Notes: generated from the letters alone by a model not told the origin. Counted from the stretch's first letter, positions 34,146 through 46,475 are shown. The stretch is 64,000 bases of DNA from Sphaerolaimus hirsutus (GCA_964036195.1 OZ038456.1:20474104-20538103), one strand, 5' to 3'. Numbers and translations: made by a program.

Positions 34146-34474
34146 TTTGATCACTAAATAGAAAATGGCCCACACAAAGCCTAAATAAGCTGAGAAACAG
34201 GCACAGATAAATAGGCACATAAAAATGCACACAAATAGAATAACTATGAAAGCACACTTGTCACAATTGCGCACAGGGCACATACATCTCCTAGGTGCCA
34301 TCTAATGTGTGAATAGCACCTGCACATGGTGACACTTTCACCTATTTGTTACTGTATTTGTGGGAAAATTGAGCTTAGAAATGCTTCAATGCATCTTACA
34401 TTTTGGGCTTAGAATAGGGTATTGTCTTAAAAATTGAAGGTAAATTAGTGTAGTTAAGTTGGTAGAGTATACAG

Positions 34475-35143
34475 AACAGTAAATTCACTCTAGCTTGTAG
34501 ACAATTGTCATGCTTGAAAAACATAGTGGGCGTTAGAAAATATACTCAGAGTGAAGATCAATGCATTCATTTCTTACCATTTAAAAGTAGCTGCCACTTT
34601 GAGAGCAAAAACCATATCTCTTTTACCTCCCTAAAAGAACAGCAGTGCATTGTCACATGCATTATGCATGACACTGTCAGTTCACGGGCACCTGGTCAGT
34701 TGACTGAGTTGGGAAAAGTGCAGAACGTTTTAAAATGTAAGTGCAAAGTGTTTTGATTTTGTTTGAAGTGTGTAAAACCTGTAAATGCACAGCAAACAAG
34801 TTTTCTCTCAGCAAAACTTAAAAGTACTTTTTTGACTCAGAAAATGTCAAAAGAAAGGTAGTTTTTGAGTTTTTAAGAAAATTTTTACTCAGTTGAGGTT
34901 ATGCTGAAATCACTTTTGACTCTTAGGAAAATTGAAATTGTTTACAGTTAAGGGAATTGTTTTGGGGTCCCTCAGCCCCATGTTGCAGCCAGCTGGTGTT
35001 GTGGTGTTTATTCAGTTGTCATTGTGGACTGTTCATTTGTTATTATTGTACTGGCCTATGTGAGCTACTTATACAGCCTTCAAATGGGATATCACTCACA
35101 TGGAAGTGATCACTCACAATCACACACTCAACTTTACTATTGA
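34475..35143 (+). CDS. Last two exons of a cysteine-rich protein with one membrane segment
   Basis: Exons 34475-34736 and 34989-35143. The acceptors are GTATACAG| and CCATGTTGCAG|, the donor is T|GTAAGT, phase 1 matches, and the stop is TGA at 35141. The first exon encodes a stretch with cysteines in FTLAC, LSC, EDQC, SSC, QQC and VTC, as in a disulfide-bonded outer domain. The second encodes VYSVVIVDCSFVIIVLAYVS, a membrane segment, and a short His/Ser-rich tail. The topology suggests a type I membrane protein whose upstream exons are not identified. The family is not recognised. An in-frame TAG at 34463 shows that the exon must start after it. Confidence 0.5.
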
Positions 35144-36117
35144 ATGTGTGATCATTTTTCAATTCAATTCTTCATATACCACTCAGTCTTTGCGAGGCAG
35201 AAGGGTACACAGTACAAAAATACAAAAGTAATATAACATAACATTTTTGTGTTTAATAATTTATTAGGACTATCGTTTTTCAAGAAACTTCATGATTTTT
35301 TCCCAAAATGCATACTGAATTACGGAATTCTGTACTTTGATAATTTTCAAAGTTATACATGCAGTGACCAATACTTTTTGGTTTGAAATATAAGTGTATT
35401 TAGTAGGCACTTGAGTATAAATACTTTCAAATACTTACATTTAAGTAAAGGTAAATATCACTTCACAACTTTACCCCTGCTTACACATACACACACATTT
35501 TAAGTCATGCCTGCTCTTGCAATGACAAGTGCATGTGCACATGAGCTAAATGTCACTGGCTCAGGTAACAATCCATTGTCTCACTCATGCCAACTGTCCT
35601 AGGGGTGCAATTTGACAATGCTTTATTTTTCTCATGGTGTGCTGCCCTGCGGCCTGTTTTGGAGTTGGTTTCTACATGGGTGAATTTTTTATTGGCACTC
35701 TGCCAGCGTGAACTGCGCATGCTCAAAGTGTGAAACAATCGCAAGTATGTAAATAGGTAAATACTACCTACCCAATTTAATTTGAGGAAATATAAATTGA
35801 AATGAATGCAAAATCAGACGGTAATTATATTTATCTTTTTGGTATAAATAAATACTACAGTAATCCTGTGAATGCTAATTTTAGACGCCGGCCACAACAA
35901 TATTTTGCTACTAATCGCGTCTCACACTTCATAAAAGTACATTTAAAAGCAACCAAAAATAGTATTCCCAAACATCTATCTATCTATGCAGCTGTTTTCC
36001 CAATTTTTTGTAGAAAAGCTGGCACATTTTTTGGATAGACATGACTAAATGGCAATTTATATAACAAAAAGATAAAAATGATAGAGTGCCAAAACAGTCT
36101 ATACTAGCAAAGTATAA
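35144..36117. other. Intergenic stretch; partial CAGAGTTG-like sequence
   Basis: About 35215-35475 has TACTTTTT and AAATACTTTCAAATACTTAC motifs and ends CACAACTTTACCCC, a worn relative of the CAGAGTTG family. Frames at 35553 (-) and 35802 (+) lack supporting splice sites or known motifs. Confidence 0.35.
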
Positions 36118-36664
36118 AACACACCACGCAGGCAGGCGTTTAACGATGGCAAACCACCTGGGAAAAGTGATGAAATTTTAAGTTTTTTCCAAAACGACTT
36201 TTTGTATTTCGTTTTTGTTTAACGAAAATACCTAATTTTTTGAATTTGCGAATTTGGTCTTCTAATTTTTGAATCTTTTAGATTACTTTTCGTATTTTTT
36301 GAACCAAATTATTGGATTTACGAACTTTTCTGGTGAATTTTAAATAGGTACTGCTTTATGTTCTTTGGAACAGCCTTCCAAGATGCATAAAACCAAATAG
36401 ATCTGCACTGTTTTGTTCTGCCGCCATGCATAATCTATTGGAAATTGATTCATCACTTGAAATATGCATTTTCAACGAAAAAACCAACAAAAAAACAACT
36501 AAAAAACACTTCAAATTTCAGAATTTTATAAGAAAAAAATGAATAATAAAAAAATATTTTAATGTGTTTTCTGTGAGTGAAATAAAACCTCAAAAACTCC
36601 AAAAAAATCCGCTATTTCGATAACTTTTTCGATTTTTTTCTGCCATCGTCACAAGCGTGGTGTA
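36118..36664. mobile_element. Inverted-repeat element with CACCACGC...GATGGCA ends
   Basis: ACACCACGCAGGCAGGCG through CGATGGCA at the left is mirrored by TGCCATCGTCACAAGCGTGG at the right. The interior is AT-rich with AACGAAAATACC-type sequence. No clear target duplication. Confidence 0.5.
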
Positions 36665-36892
36665 ACACTCGTTAATCTGAATACGATACCGTAAAATGCG
36701 TACATACTTGATTTCATAATAGTAACAGCTCAATGATTTTGTCGACAGCTATACGTTTTCCCGTCCCGGCTTATTATATGCGCAAAGGTATATCGCATGG
36801 TGAATGTTGATTACAGGAAGCTCACTTCCCCCGTGCCGGGCATTTACCTGTAGTTGGGTAGGGATTATCTTGTTCGAATATTTACCGTATAT

Positions 36893-37147
36893 TTTTGAAT
36901 AAGCCCCCCTGGGGTTTTTTGTGCAGCTTTATAATTGCATAGTGCGTTTTGGAATACTATTATGTGGTTTGAATGATACATCTAAATATTTACCTACATA
37001 TTTCCCGTTTGAAATGACGTGTATTCCAATTTTAAGTAAAAGTGAAAGTGAGAGTGAGTAAGAGAATGAGTTGTGAGTTACAAGCTATAAGTTATAATCT
37101 CTATAAGTTGTTCACAAGATGAGTAGCTAATTTACGAAGATACGGTA
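36893..37147. mobile_element. TA-target element, short copy
   Basis: The ends CCGTATATTTTTGAATAAGC and TACGAAGATACGG lie within TA flanks. It lies two bases from the next copy. Confidence 0.65.
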
Positions 37148-37148
37148 A

Positions 37149-37603
37149 TACCGTATTTCCTCGAAATACCCCCCGGGGGGTGATTGTTTCATAGTGCTCC
37201 CGAGAGGGGGGGGGGTAAACGAGGGGGGGGGGGTATTTCGAGGGGTGGGGTTATTATTTCACAAGAACTTTTTTGAAATCCTAGTACAAAATCGTTGTTT
37301 GTGATGTGCGCTGGGGTAGAAAAATGCATCAATATAACTGACATGTAAAGACTCATGTAGACTAATATTAGTACGTAGATGGTATAAACACTGTTCTAAC
37401 ATGATTCCGACATTGTTTTAACGTGTGTTCTGCACTACGCAGAACACAAACTGCAGTATTTGTCATGTACGTTCTCTTTACACTCAATTTGGGGGGGGGG
37501 TATTTCGATGGGGGTGATTGTTTCATAGTGGTCTCGAGAGGGGGGGGGGGGTCAAACGAGGGGGGGTATTTCGAGGGGGGGCGTATTTCGAGGAAATACG
37601 GTA
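37149..37603. mobile_element. TA-target poly-G element, full copy
   Basis: The ends CCGTATTTCCTCGAAATACC (37151) and TTCGAGGAAATACGG (37601) lie within TA flanks. Subterminal G runs alternate with GTATTTCGA. Two copies sit almost head to tail. Confidence 0.8.
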
Positions 37604-38250
37604 GTATGAAAGCGTGTGTGGAATTGCGAATGAACTAGGTGTCGCTTCATCAGTTTTACCATATTCCAAAAGAACAATCTATTTGGTTCCTTCTCGAGTT
37701 GCAGCGTGCACTGCTACGCAATGAAAAACCGTGAAAAATGAAAATCACTGTTAAGCAATGAAAAACCTGCGTATACCTAGTATCAATTATCATGGTATCC
37801 TATTGAATCATTAGAAATTGGGTAAATCATTAGAAATTGCAAAATAGGTATTGAAAATACACTTTCTCACCGGTGAAAAAAACCCACATAATAACTGTTG
37901 GCAATTAGACATCTAGTAAAAAATGCGAGTTTGACATAAAAACAAACACATCAAAGCTGGCTAAAAATAGTGATAAAAATGCGCCGAGCTTTTGACGTCA
38001 AACGCCAAAAGCGCCACTGCACATATTTACGAAGAATGCAGCACCAAGCGTCAATGCTTGGGCCATTCCCAAACCCTGCCCCGTAAAAGGCCTGTAAAAT
38101 GTCAAATGCCCTGTAAAATGTCAAATGTCATGCAAAGTGTCAAACGTCATGCAAAATACTCTTGAAAATGCCAAATTTCTTTTATTTTTATTGGACTGTT
38201 CACATTTTACATTTCACAGGGCATTTGAAACAGCCCCAGAGTATTAGTGA
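37604..38250. repeat. AT-rich stretch with a GGCGCC remnant and a TGTAAAATGTCAAATG MITE
   Basis: 37983-38055 has scattered GCGCCA motifs. 38066-38240 starts CCATTCCCAAACCCTG and contains TGTAAAATGTCAAATG, with an inverted right arm ending CAGCCCC. No exon is supported. Confidence 0.45.
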
Positions 38251-38259
38251 CAAGCGAAG

Positions 38260-38576
38260 AAAGCGCCATGGTTAGTGAGCTAAAATGCGCCAAGACTTCG
38301 GCGCCAAGCGCCAAAGGCGTCAGAGCAAAATGGTGCCAAGCGCCCAGAGCGCCATGGCGGCTTTTGTTTTGGCACTAGCGCCAGCGCCAGGCATTTCATT
38401 CCAAACCTCAGCGCCAAGTGCCAATAACGCCACGACAAATTGGCGCCAAGCACCAAAAGCGCTAGCGCCAGCTTTTTTCTTTGGCGCCAGCGCCATTTCG
38501 CTTTTTTTCTTTGGCGCCAGCGCCATTTCGTTTTTTCTTTGGCGCCAGCGCCATGGCGCTTTCACATCGCCGGCCA
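38260..38576. repeat. Long GCGCCATGGCGC array
   Basis: GGCGCCAGCGCCATTTCGCT is repeated near 38490 and 38520, with more degenerate units to the left. The ends resemble TAGTGATGG only loosely. Long frames on both strands here are array translations. Confidence 0.6.
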
Positions 38577-38810
38577 TAAATCGGGGCTGAGAAATCCGTT
38601 AGCCACGGACACATTAGCATTATGCGCGCTGAGTAGCGAATTCTCAAACGACGGGCATAACTGGGAATCCCAGCTAATGCATGTTAGCCCGGCGCTAAGC
38701 GGGACAACAAAGGAACTAGCCTCTTTGTGGCCGCGGCTTCGCATCGGCGGAGATTTGGCTTTTCTGGGGAAGATTAGGGAAGTGGATAAGTGGCGAGAAA
38801 GTGCTGAGTG
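38571..38810 (+). CDS. Coding-like exon of unknown protein
   Basis: The frame reads NPLATDTLALCALSSEFSND and continues to VDKWRESAEW. It ends TG|GTAAGT, a strong donor in phase 2. A short terminal exon at 39112-39154 (acceptor CCCGCAG, then CTHSTYTQHKQ and a stop) fits that phase. The left edge runs into the GCGCC array, so the true start is unknown. Base composition is clearly GC-richer than the surroundings. It could belong to a host gene or to a mobile element. Confidence 0.35.
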
Positions 38811-39154
38811 GTAAGTCAGAGGTGACAAGGATATTTTATGTGACAAGTATACTCGGCGGAAAGCAGAGTATGTGTCATGAATCCGTGTATTCAGCTGTTT
38901 TTCGATTACACGATTCACGAGGTTTTTTACCGCACTTTTCCCTCTATTCCCACTTCACCGGCCGCTTGCCGCTGCAGTGCACTGCACTGGGCCCGGAGGT
39001 CCAGATTATAAATGCGTGTTGTAAATTTTAAGGAAACGTGTCCGAAGACGGTAGGTTTTTCAGAACGTGCGATGAACCACTCGGTGGCTCACGCTGTTCC
39101 GTTTCCCGCAGCACGCACAGCACTTACACTCAGCATAAGCAGCGCAGTAATTAG

Positions 39155-39920
39155 AGCAGTTGTTAATTAGCTAACTAAGGGGAAAAGTTAATACTTAGTG
39201 CCAATACCAAAAGGGGGTCCAAGTTGGGTTGAGAAGAGAGTTTATTTTTTTGGGCGATGGAAGAACAGTAGCGGCAGAGTAGAAGCAAAATCAGCTTACG
39301 TCGCATCGACGAAGTTGGGGAAAAAACAATTTCAGCTACTTATAAGGCAATCAAGACTACCATAATTGACTTGAATAAAAAGCAAAAAAAGGACATAACA
39401 TTGCGAAGTTACAAAATCACTTTCAAATCACATAAGCTCTGATGTAAGCACTTAGTAAAATCGTACGTAACGCATCTGCTTATGAAAAGAGTACTAATTA
39501 ATATCAGCTAACAAAAGTAATTAAAAAGCTTCATGCGACATGGGGCTAAACCTATAAATTACAAGCTTACTTACTACGACAATTACTCACTTCCATAATT
39601 ACCTACAAATCCCTACTTAATATAAAACGACCTAAAACAAATAACAATGCAGTGCAACGCATTCTTATAAAAACGGAGTGAACAAAGTATGTACAAAGGC
39701 AATTACGGCATCATAATCCAACACAGCAATTTAAGTTAATCAATAATTAGACAGCTAACACAAGTTTACAACTAATGTTAATTAATTAAGATACAGAACG
39801 ATTAATTAAGCTCGTGGGAATGAAAGGCATTGGCGTGAAACGATCTGTACAATAGTTTCTACATGTCACATGGAAACTTTGCTTGGGGGTTTTGTATTCA
39901 TAAGTTACGGTAGCTAGAGA
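39155..39920. other. AT-rich stretch rich in TTAATTA motifs, no gene seen
   Basis: TTAATTA and close variants occur repeatedly (39160, 39490, 39730, 39780, 39800). No open frame of note and no repeat family seen elsewhere in the window. Confidence 0.35.
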
Positions 39921-40139
39921 ATGCTCGCGGGCGCGAAGTGCTTATCACCTCCAGTCCCGCGACCCACTATTGTGACTATCCGGTCAGCTAGCGCCCGTGA
40001 GAAAGGTTTCAGCCCGATGGCCACACCCTTCCGAGCGCGAGGAGATATTTATGCTAGGGCGGCGGAAAAGTATTTTTTGGACTGCGACTTGTCACTTGGG
40101 GCGTTATCAGAAGCTGTTCCTACCACCCACCGATACTAG
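39921..40139 (+). CDS. Small open frame of 72 residues, unknown
   Basis: It has an ATG start and a TAG stop. The product contains ARGDIYARAAEKYFLDCD and looks like folded protein, but no family is recognised. Its GC level matches the exon at 38571, and the two may belong to one transcript or element. No splice site decides this. Confidence 0.3.
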   Translation: MLAGAKCLSPPVPRPTIVTIRSASAREKGFSPMATPFRARGDIYARAAEKYFLDCDLSLGALSEAVPTTHRY

Positions 40140-40543
40140 ATGACGCACGACAATCTAGTCAACATGGGGAGGAACGCGGAACAGTGCTTTTGTATTTTTT
40201 GAGTGAAATTCATTGTTCCTGGCTTCCGGTCGCCACCTACCTATCAGCCGTCAGTCTCCGCCTCTGCCCACAGGTAAGTAAAGGGTAGAATGTGCTTTAG
40301 ACCGCCCAGAGAGTCACAACAGTGTGCCGGCGAGCCCAAAGGCGGCCACACGCCGCGTCGCGGCATTTCAAAGTGAAAAATGTGAAATTCCCCTCTCACC
40401 TTATGCCATGTGGAATGCAGTTACACCTAAGTTAGACATAACCTAGCTAAATTGACTTAAATAGATTTGGCGCACGAAAATAGTAATTAAAATTGGGGGG
40501 TAAGGAAACGAAATTGTGCAGAGCACTACAACCACTAGAAAAC

Positions 40544-40672
40544 ATGGCGAACTCGGTCAGCCCATGTAGCGGCGTCGATCTTGCGATGCAGTGCTCTGAC
40601 GGGGTACTGCGCAGCCCACTGCAGGGCTGTGCATGCCATGCAGTCCCCGTTGCCGTCGAAAAGCCGCCGTAA
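40544..40672 (+). CDS. Short open frame of 42 residues, unknown
   Basis: It starts AACATGGCG, a strong initiation context, and reads MANSVSPCSGVDLAMQCSDG onward to TAA. It lies in the same GC-richer island. It may be a 5' coding exon or chance. Confidence 0.22.
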   Translation: MANSVSPCSGVDLAMQCSDGVLRSPLQGCACHAVPVAVEKPP

Positions 40673-41913
40673 TGTCTGAGAAAGTTTGCCCAAATTTAGT
40701 TTACAAAATACATAGTAGTTTATGTTCCATGAATTATTATTGCATTTGTTTGTCTAAAATTTTGTGGGGTGGTGTTTTTCCCATCGTAAAAACGCTCTTA
40801 CATATGCATTTGCACATACTTATTTATGTCTTGCACGCCTACCCACCAACGCATGCTTATGCATGCACTTTCACAAAAACAAAAAAAAATTTAAAAGAAA
40901 AAGACGGAGTGCCAACTATATTAAATACATAAGATTTTCATAAACAGTTGTAAATTCATCGCTGTTATGACGTCATATGTAAACGTATTCACGACAATAA
41001 ATTTCTTGGCACGCTTCCAACCTGAGGCATGAATAACTGCGAGTACAGAGTATCAAGTCCGCCGAGTACATCACACACAACTTTTTGTCACTTGTCCACC
41101 TGCAGAATTTGCACCCGAATAAACCCCCATTCTCACAAATCACAACCAATAAGCGTTTTCCGCCCACGGCACCTAAATTATTCGGGAATCACATTTACAA
41201 TGCTTTAGTGGTTATTCTTCAGGCGGTGTGGAGTTGGGGTTCGCAGAAGTTCACTGAACATGCGGGAATTTGAAACTTTGAACGCACTTATTGTGGCTGC
41301 GCACACTGGTAAACCACAGAAACTTGGGAAACTCATGATTGAATTCATTTGAGTTTACTAGAATGAAATTTTTTCTCGCCATCAACAGCAGTTGACATGC
41401 TCCTCATTCTGGTAAACTCGAATGTGTTCAAAATACATAGATTTATGAATTTCCTAATATTCAATGGTGTACTTACTAGTGTGCGCAACGCCAAATCATT
41501 ATTTACGAAATTTTGTTCTAATGTGAATGAAGGGTGACTGGTGTCTGTTAAGAACAAGGTGTCTGTTTCACAAGATGTTAAATGTCATGTAAATTTTTTC
41601 AATCAATTTGTTGGGTGTAGTAAAATGTAAAATGCCGAGAAAACTTATGTTTGATTTTATCGGGGATTTTACTCATTCCACGGTAAAGCAATGTTAAAAT
41701 TATTTGTTTCTTCTGCCGGCATTAATGGGCGTTGTGCTTTCCAAAAAATCATTAATTTTTTAACGGTGTGTATTTTTCCGCGTGTACGTAATAAAAATAA
41801 TAATGTCAATTAAAGCAGAATGATACATTTTCAACGTTCACAAAAAATCTATGTTCACAATCTTCATTTGAAAAACGCAATGCGTAAAGAACGTATCCAG
41901 ATTAGTATAATAC
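40673..41913. other. Intergenic stretch with short repeats
   Basis: 41010-41060 has TTGGCACGCTTCCAA and AGTATCAAGTCCGCCGAGTA, the inverted form of motifs near 26905-26960. 41340-41440 is another copy of the AAACTCA/TGAGTTT palindromic repeat. No exon is supported. Confidence 0.4.
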
Positions 41914-42058
41914 TAGGGTTGGGAATTTAAAACTTTTCGGAATCGGGTATTGATGTCAGGTATCGGTTCGGGTTGGTAAGAAGAGTCGGGTATGGAATTC
42001 GTTTTTCCGGTTGCAGGATTTCGGAAATTTTTTCCGGATATCTTAATTCCCAACGCTA
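41914..42058. repeat. Short TAGGGTTGGG-family element
   Basis: It starts TAGGGTTGGGAATTT and ends AATTCCCAACGCTA, with CGGGTATCGGTTCGGG-type motifs between. The flanking 8-mers differ. Confidence 0.6.
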
Positions 42059-42093
42059 GTGAGTGCAGTGAGTACTTACATATATAAATAGAA

Positions 42094-42514
42094 TACCGTA
42101 TTTCTTGTAATAAAAAGGGAATACCTCCAATAGATCGGCACCTCCAATAGAACGCTAGGTTTTAGCACATTTTTGGGCTGACGAAAACAATAGAACGGCA
42201 GCCTAAATAGAACAGCAGCTCCAATAGAACAGCAGGTAGAAATTACTTTGGAAAAGTGCCAAAACATAAAAATATGAAAAATTGATGGTCAGATTGTTCA
42301 AAGCATTAAAAAATACGTAACTTTCAAATTGATGCTCTGATGTCTAAATATTGCTCCAGTTAATTTAAAAAAACCATGTTCAAATGAAAACGTGTAAAAA
42401 ATGGTGAAAACTAGAACGGCAGCCTTCAATATAACGGCACCTTTAACATAACTGCAGATTAAAAAGTTGACGAAATATAAATAACGGCGCTCTTGTATTA
42501 GAAGAAATACGGTA
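42094..42514. mobile_element. TA-target element with TAGAACGGC repeats
   Basis: The ends CCGTATTTCTTGTAATA (42096) and TATTAGAAGAAATACGG (42512) lie within TA flanks. It is a second copy of the family at 7616-8040. Confidence 0.75.
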
Positions 42515-42711
42515 AACACTCAACAGCTGAAATAGCGGAAACAACTGCGAAAAATATGGTCGACAAACAAACAGCTCAATCTGGAATATTCCGAAGCAAA
42601 CTTCCTACGAAATCCGGAATATTCTCAGATGCCTATTATAATAAAGCAAAATATTCAAATCAAATCCAATAATCATTCATTTAATCTCAAAATCCAAAAA
42701 AAATCACCTAA

Positions 42712-45700
42712 ATGGATCCCAGTGGCCTGGAAAGGGTCTCACCCTTGGAAGAATTTGGTGAAGGTCTATTAGTGGACCCAAATGACTGTTGCATAATTCA
42801 AAGGGGTCCAAATGAATGTCAGGGGGTCTCTGAAAGTGGCGATTATTTGATAGCAGTTGCCGACATGCAGAATGGGGTTGTGGTTTTTGATAGACAAGGT
42901 AATGTTGTTATTGTTGGACTTTTGTTATTACATATAATTTTGATATTATTAAATACCGAGCGGTTTATTTTGCCCTACAATTTGCGGGGGATAATTCGAG
43001 GGGTTTACTATTTTATGAGCATAACCTCTCATCATTCTCACATACTGCAATTTTAGGCATTTACGTGTTCATTACACTATTTCGGGATATAAAGCGGGAT
43101 ATTCTAGTGAGATCTTTTTCCCCCACCCTAAATTCTAAATTCTAGATTTTCTAAATCTAAATTTAAAAAAACTTTTTATTATTCCAGGCAACGTCGCGAA
43201 ACACCTGACTGAAATAAAAGAAGCCACATCATTATGTTTCGATCCCAGTTCCAATAACATGATCGTGTCAGCGTCGATGTCCAACGGCACTGGCAAAATT
43301 GTGTGGAAATTGCTTTTTGTCAATGTTGCAAATGATTGGAAAGTTCAGAGTGAAATTGAGTATCCGTCTGAACCGCAAGTTAAGGTGAGCTATTTCTGTT
43401 TGTCCGCGGACATTTTTGGGACATTTTTAGGAAAAATTGTCCTGTAGCCAATGATTGCAGACTGCAAATGAATTTGGAAAATTTGTCCTGAAGCATTCTG
43501 TGAAAGGTTTTCAAAAGCGCACACACCTTTGTCAAATAGCATGCAAAGATGAAAAGTTCCACTAAAAATTGTATAGTTTTTTTTGCATCGAAATGTGTTA
43601 ATTTTGCGAGTCTGGTAGAAATGTTTGCGTGTATGCAAAGCTTTTTTTCTATTTCTTTCTATTTTCTATTTCTATTTCTAAGAAACATTTCGCTGGGCGG
43701 GGGACTGGCTCCAAAGCCATTCCAGTTTCACCATTTGCAGAAACTATCAAATTGATGTTTTGCATGAAATAGCTGAGTTTCCAAGCTTGGCAATCATCCT
43801 CACATTTGCATTTACTTTTTTTTAAACCCCACATTTCAACAATCATCAAAATATCTTTCAGCCAGAATATCCCAGATGGATATGTATTGACAGCAAAAAG
43901 AGAACTATATTTACTACTGTAGCAGATAACACCACAGCCACACTATTTGCATGCAAATTCAGTTTTGATGGTGACTCTTTAAAGGTAGTTAATTATGAAT
44001 GGACACTACTGCAACATGCTGAGGGCAACATGGAGAGGCCTTATTTGATGCCACAAAGTTCGGAGGTGAAAGATGATGGGTTGCTTGCAGTCAGGTGATT
44101 TTGGGATGTTTTACACAGAAAAATTTGAAGTCATACAAGTCATTTCTTTGAAGTCATACAAGTCATACAAGTATTTTTCATTTAGCCCCCCCCCCAATAC
44201 AGAAAATGCAAATTACACTTGTTACTTGTATTAGGTAGAGGTAGAACAACATAAAAATATTTCTCACCTGAGAAAACATAAAATGAAGTGTTCTTTTTTG
44301 CCCAATGAAATAAATGTGTGATAAACATAGAAATACTTTTCCAGGAAAATGTAAAACTGATTTTTTTTTATTTTCCACTCACAGATAATTATTCATTTGA
44401 AGGTTTGAAAATAAAAAAGGAATGTTTCTCAAAACTCCAATTGACCCAACACTGTAAAACCAGACTGAAGGTCTAAAGAGAAGTCTGCTAGTTGCAAATT
44501 TGCTTTTCCAGCCGAAGCACTAGTACACCCTTCACTTAACGTGGTAACTTTTCCAACTCTTTGGTTCATTTAAGCTTGCAACATTGCAGGTACACTGACA
44601 AAGATGGCTGGACAATTGAATTACACACAATTGGCATTGAGCCAAATACTGGAAAATTGAAAGTAACCTCCAGCAAAACTGTGTATTCACCAAGTAATGA
44701 ATTCATCCGGGAGCCATGGAATGTGATTGTGGATAACAAAGGGGAAAATGCATATGTACACTGTGGCAAATATGGCTACGTTTGGAGGGTGTGTGTGGAT
44801 AAAACAGTTTTGTCGATTGCAGAAATGGTGGCAATCATACCCAGTGGTCAGGTGAGTGTTGCGATCCGATGTAAAAGAAACATGGCCAGACCAGGGGTAG
44901 TCCCAGACCCTGTAAAGTGTAAAAGGCCCTGTAAAATGGCTCATATAACAATAAACAGTAAAAAGGCTCATGTGACATAAAAAAGACCCTGTAAAATGTA
45001 TAAAAAAGGTTTGGATACAAGAAAATAAGATTTGGATATGATAAGATTTACATTTGTATACACATGGCACTTTACAGAGTGTTTTAGATGACATTTGACA
45101 CTTTACAGGGTCTTTTACATTACACCTGGCATTTTACAGGGTGTATTACATGACACATGACATTTTACAGAGTTTTTTTACACTTTACAGCGTCTTTTAC
45201 ATGACACCTGGCATTTTACTGGGTCTATTAAATAACACATGACATTTTACAGGGTATTTTACACTTCACAGGGTCTTTTACACTTTAAAGTGTTTTACAG
45301 GGTCTGGAGCTGGCACCAGGTGATGCACACTTTTCAGTGCCCCAGTGTCATCCATTGTATGAGTCATGTGTGGCTCCACCCACGTGTGCAAGTGTGATTT
45401 TTTCAAACTGCACATTAACTGCACCTGCACAGTGCACAATGCACATTCACACTAAAATTCCTTTTCATCTCATAGTAGTTTGTGATTATTGGGTATTTTG
45501 AGCATATTTATATCAGGATGGACTGCCTGGACATTTACAAATATGTGCATTTCCTGTGGAACCAAAATGCCTGCAAAAAGTTCCATAGCACCTTTCAAAT
45601 TTTTACATTGTGACAGAATTTGACACAAACGTTATAAATTTGCACTCCACATAAAATGCAGGTTATCGGAATGGCCCTAGGTGGTGAAAATGACCTCTGG

Positions 45701-45769
45701 CTGTCTTGTAGCAGTGACAGACTTCTCAAGCTCTACACTGCCAGGTCTGCTAAAAAGACAAATACCTAG
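42712..45769 (+). CDS. NHL-like beta-propeller protein; five exons
   Basis: Exons 42712-42898, 43188-43384, 43862-44094, 44590-44851 and 45662-45769. All introns are GT-AG and phases run 1, 0, 2, 0. The ATG at 42712 follows CCTAA and the stop is TAG. The product is 328 residues. It contains NHL-type strands: GDYLIAVADMQNGVVVFDRQ at residues 43-62, then ATSLCFDPSSNNMIVSASMS, PRWICIDSKKRTIFTTVADN, EPWNVIVDNKGENAYVHCGK and ALGGENDLWLSCSSDRLLKL. This is the spacing of a six-bladed propeller. There is no signal peptide or other domain, so it is probably an intracellular scaffold, but that is inference. Intron 1 holds a scrap of a CCGTATT element and intron 4 a MITE. Part of exon 4 and the 3' flank are duplicated at 55615-55815 as a dead copy. 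Confidence 0.78.
44883..45316. mobile_element. MITE of the CCCAGACCCTGTAAA family, in intron 4
   Basis: The left end is AGTCCCAGACCCTGTAAAG and the right end TTTTACAGGGTCTGGAGC. Between are many inverted TGACATTTTACAGGGT motifs. It is the longest copy of the family that fills the globin-gene intron at 21802. Confidence 0.65.
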
Positions 45770-46119
45770 TCAAAGAGAAAAGTCAGGTATAAATTTGATA
45801 TCCCTTGTACTGTACACAATGTAATGTGTTGGAACTTGTAGTTGTGTAAATCGGTTTTTGCGAAGTTTTTATACTTAATTAAATATCTCTGTCCATTTAA
45901 ATTTGGTGACAAATGTGAGAAAATGATTTTTGTCTTTAGTTGTAATTATCATCATATTGCTGATTGTCACCTTACTTTTTCTGCAGCTTTTTCCTTTGCT
46001 TGCAAATTTGTTGTATTTATATGTGTGATATGATGGCAAATTGTCAGTGTTTGCAGTTATCTCAACCTGTGATTTCATATTTCAACCCCTTTCAATGACC
46101 AGTCTGCATTTTTGCACAT

Positions 46120-46125
46120 AATAAA
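46120..46125 (+). promoter_or_regulatory. Possible polyadenylation signal of the beta-propeller gene
   Basis: An AATAAA hexamer lies 350 bp after the stop codon. The duplicate at 55735 reads AATGAA, so the signal is lost there. Confidence 0.35.
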
Positions 46126-46212
46126 TATTCCTTCCAAATCCATTTCATGATGACCATTCTAATAAGTCAACCAATCACAGCAGTACTCATTTGTCAAGTC
46201 AATTCATGATCG

Positions 46213-46475
46213 CCATGGCGCTTTTCCGAACGCCAGCGCCAAGCGTCAAAAGTGCCATGGCGCTTTTTGCTTTGGCGCTAGCACCAGATGTTTTGTTCCT
46301 GACGCCACGCAAAAATAGCATCAAGCGCCAACAGCGCCACGTCGCTTTTTAAGAATGTAGCGCCAAGCAGAAATGGCGCCAAATCAAAATAGCACCAAGC
46401 ACCAAAAACACTGTGGCGGTTGTTACTTTGGCGCTAGCGCCATTCGCCAACGCCATGGCGCTTTTCTATCACTAG
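46213..46475. mobile_element. GCGCC-array element, TAGTGATGG family
   Basis: The right end CTTTTCTATCACTA is recognisable; the left is truncated at GCCATGGCGCTTTTCC. The element is missing from the matching point of duplicate B (55815-55885), so it was inserted in copy A after the duplication. Confidence 0.65.

Noticed and set aside
35553..35744. Minus-strand frame of about 60 residues
   Set aside because: It covers a dispersed motif (GTGAACTGC...GGCACTCTGCCA) also seen near 51520 and 57460; no true upstream start or splice context.
38285..38590. Frames on both strands rich in Ala, Pro and Lys
   Set aside because: Same array artefact; only the part to the right of 38571 looks like an exon.
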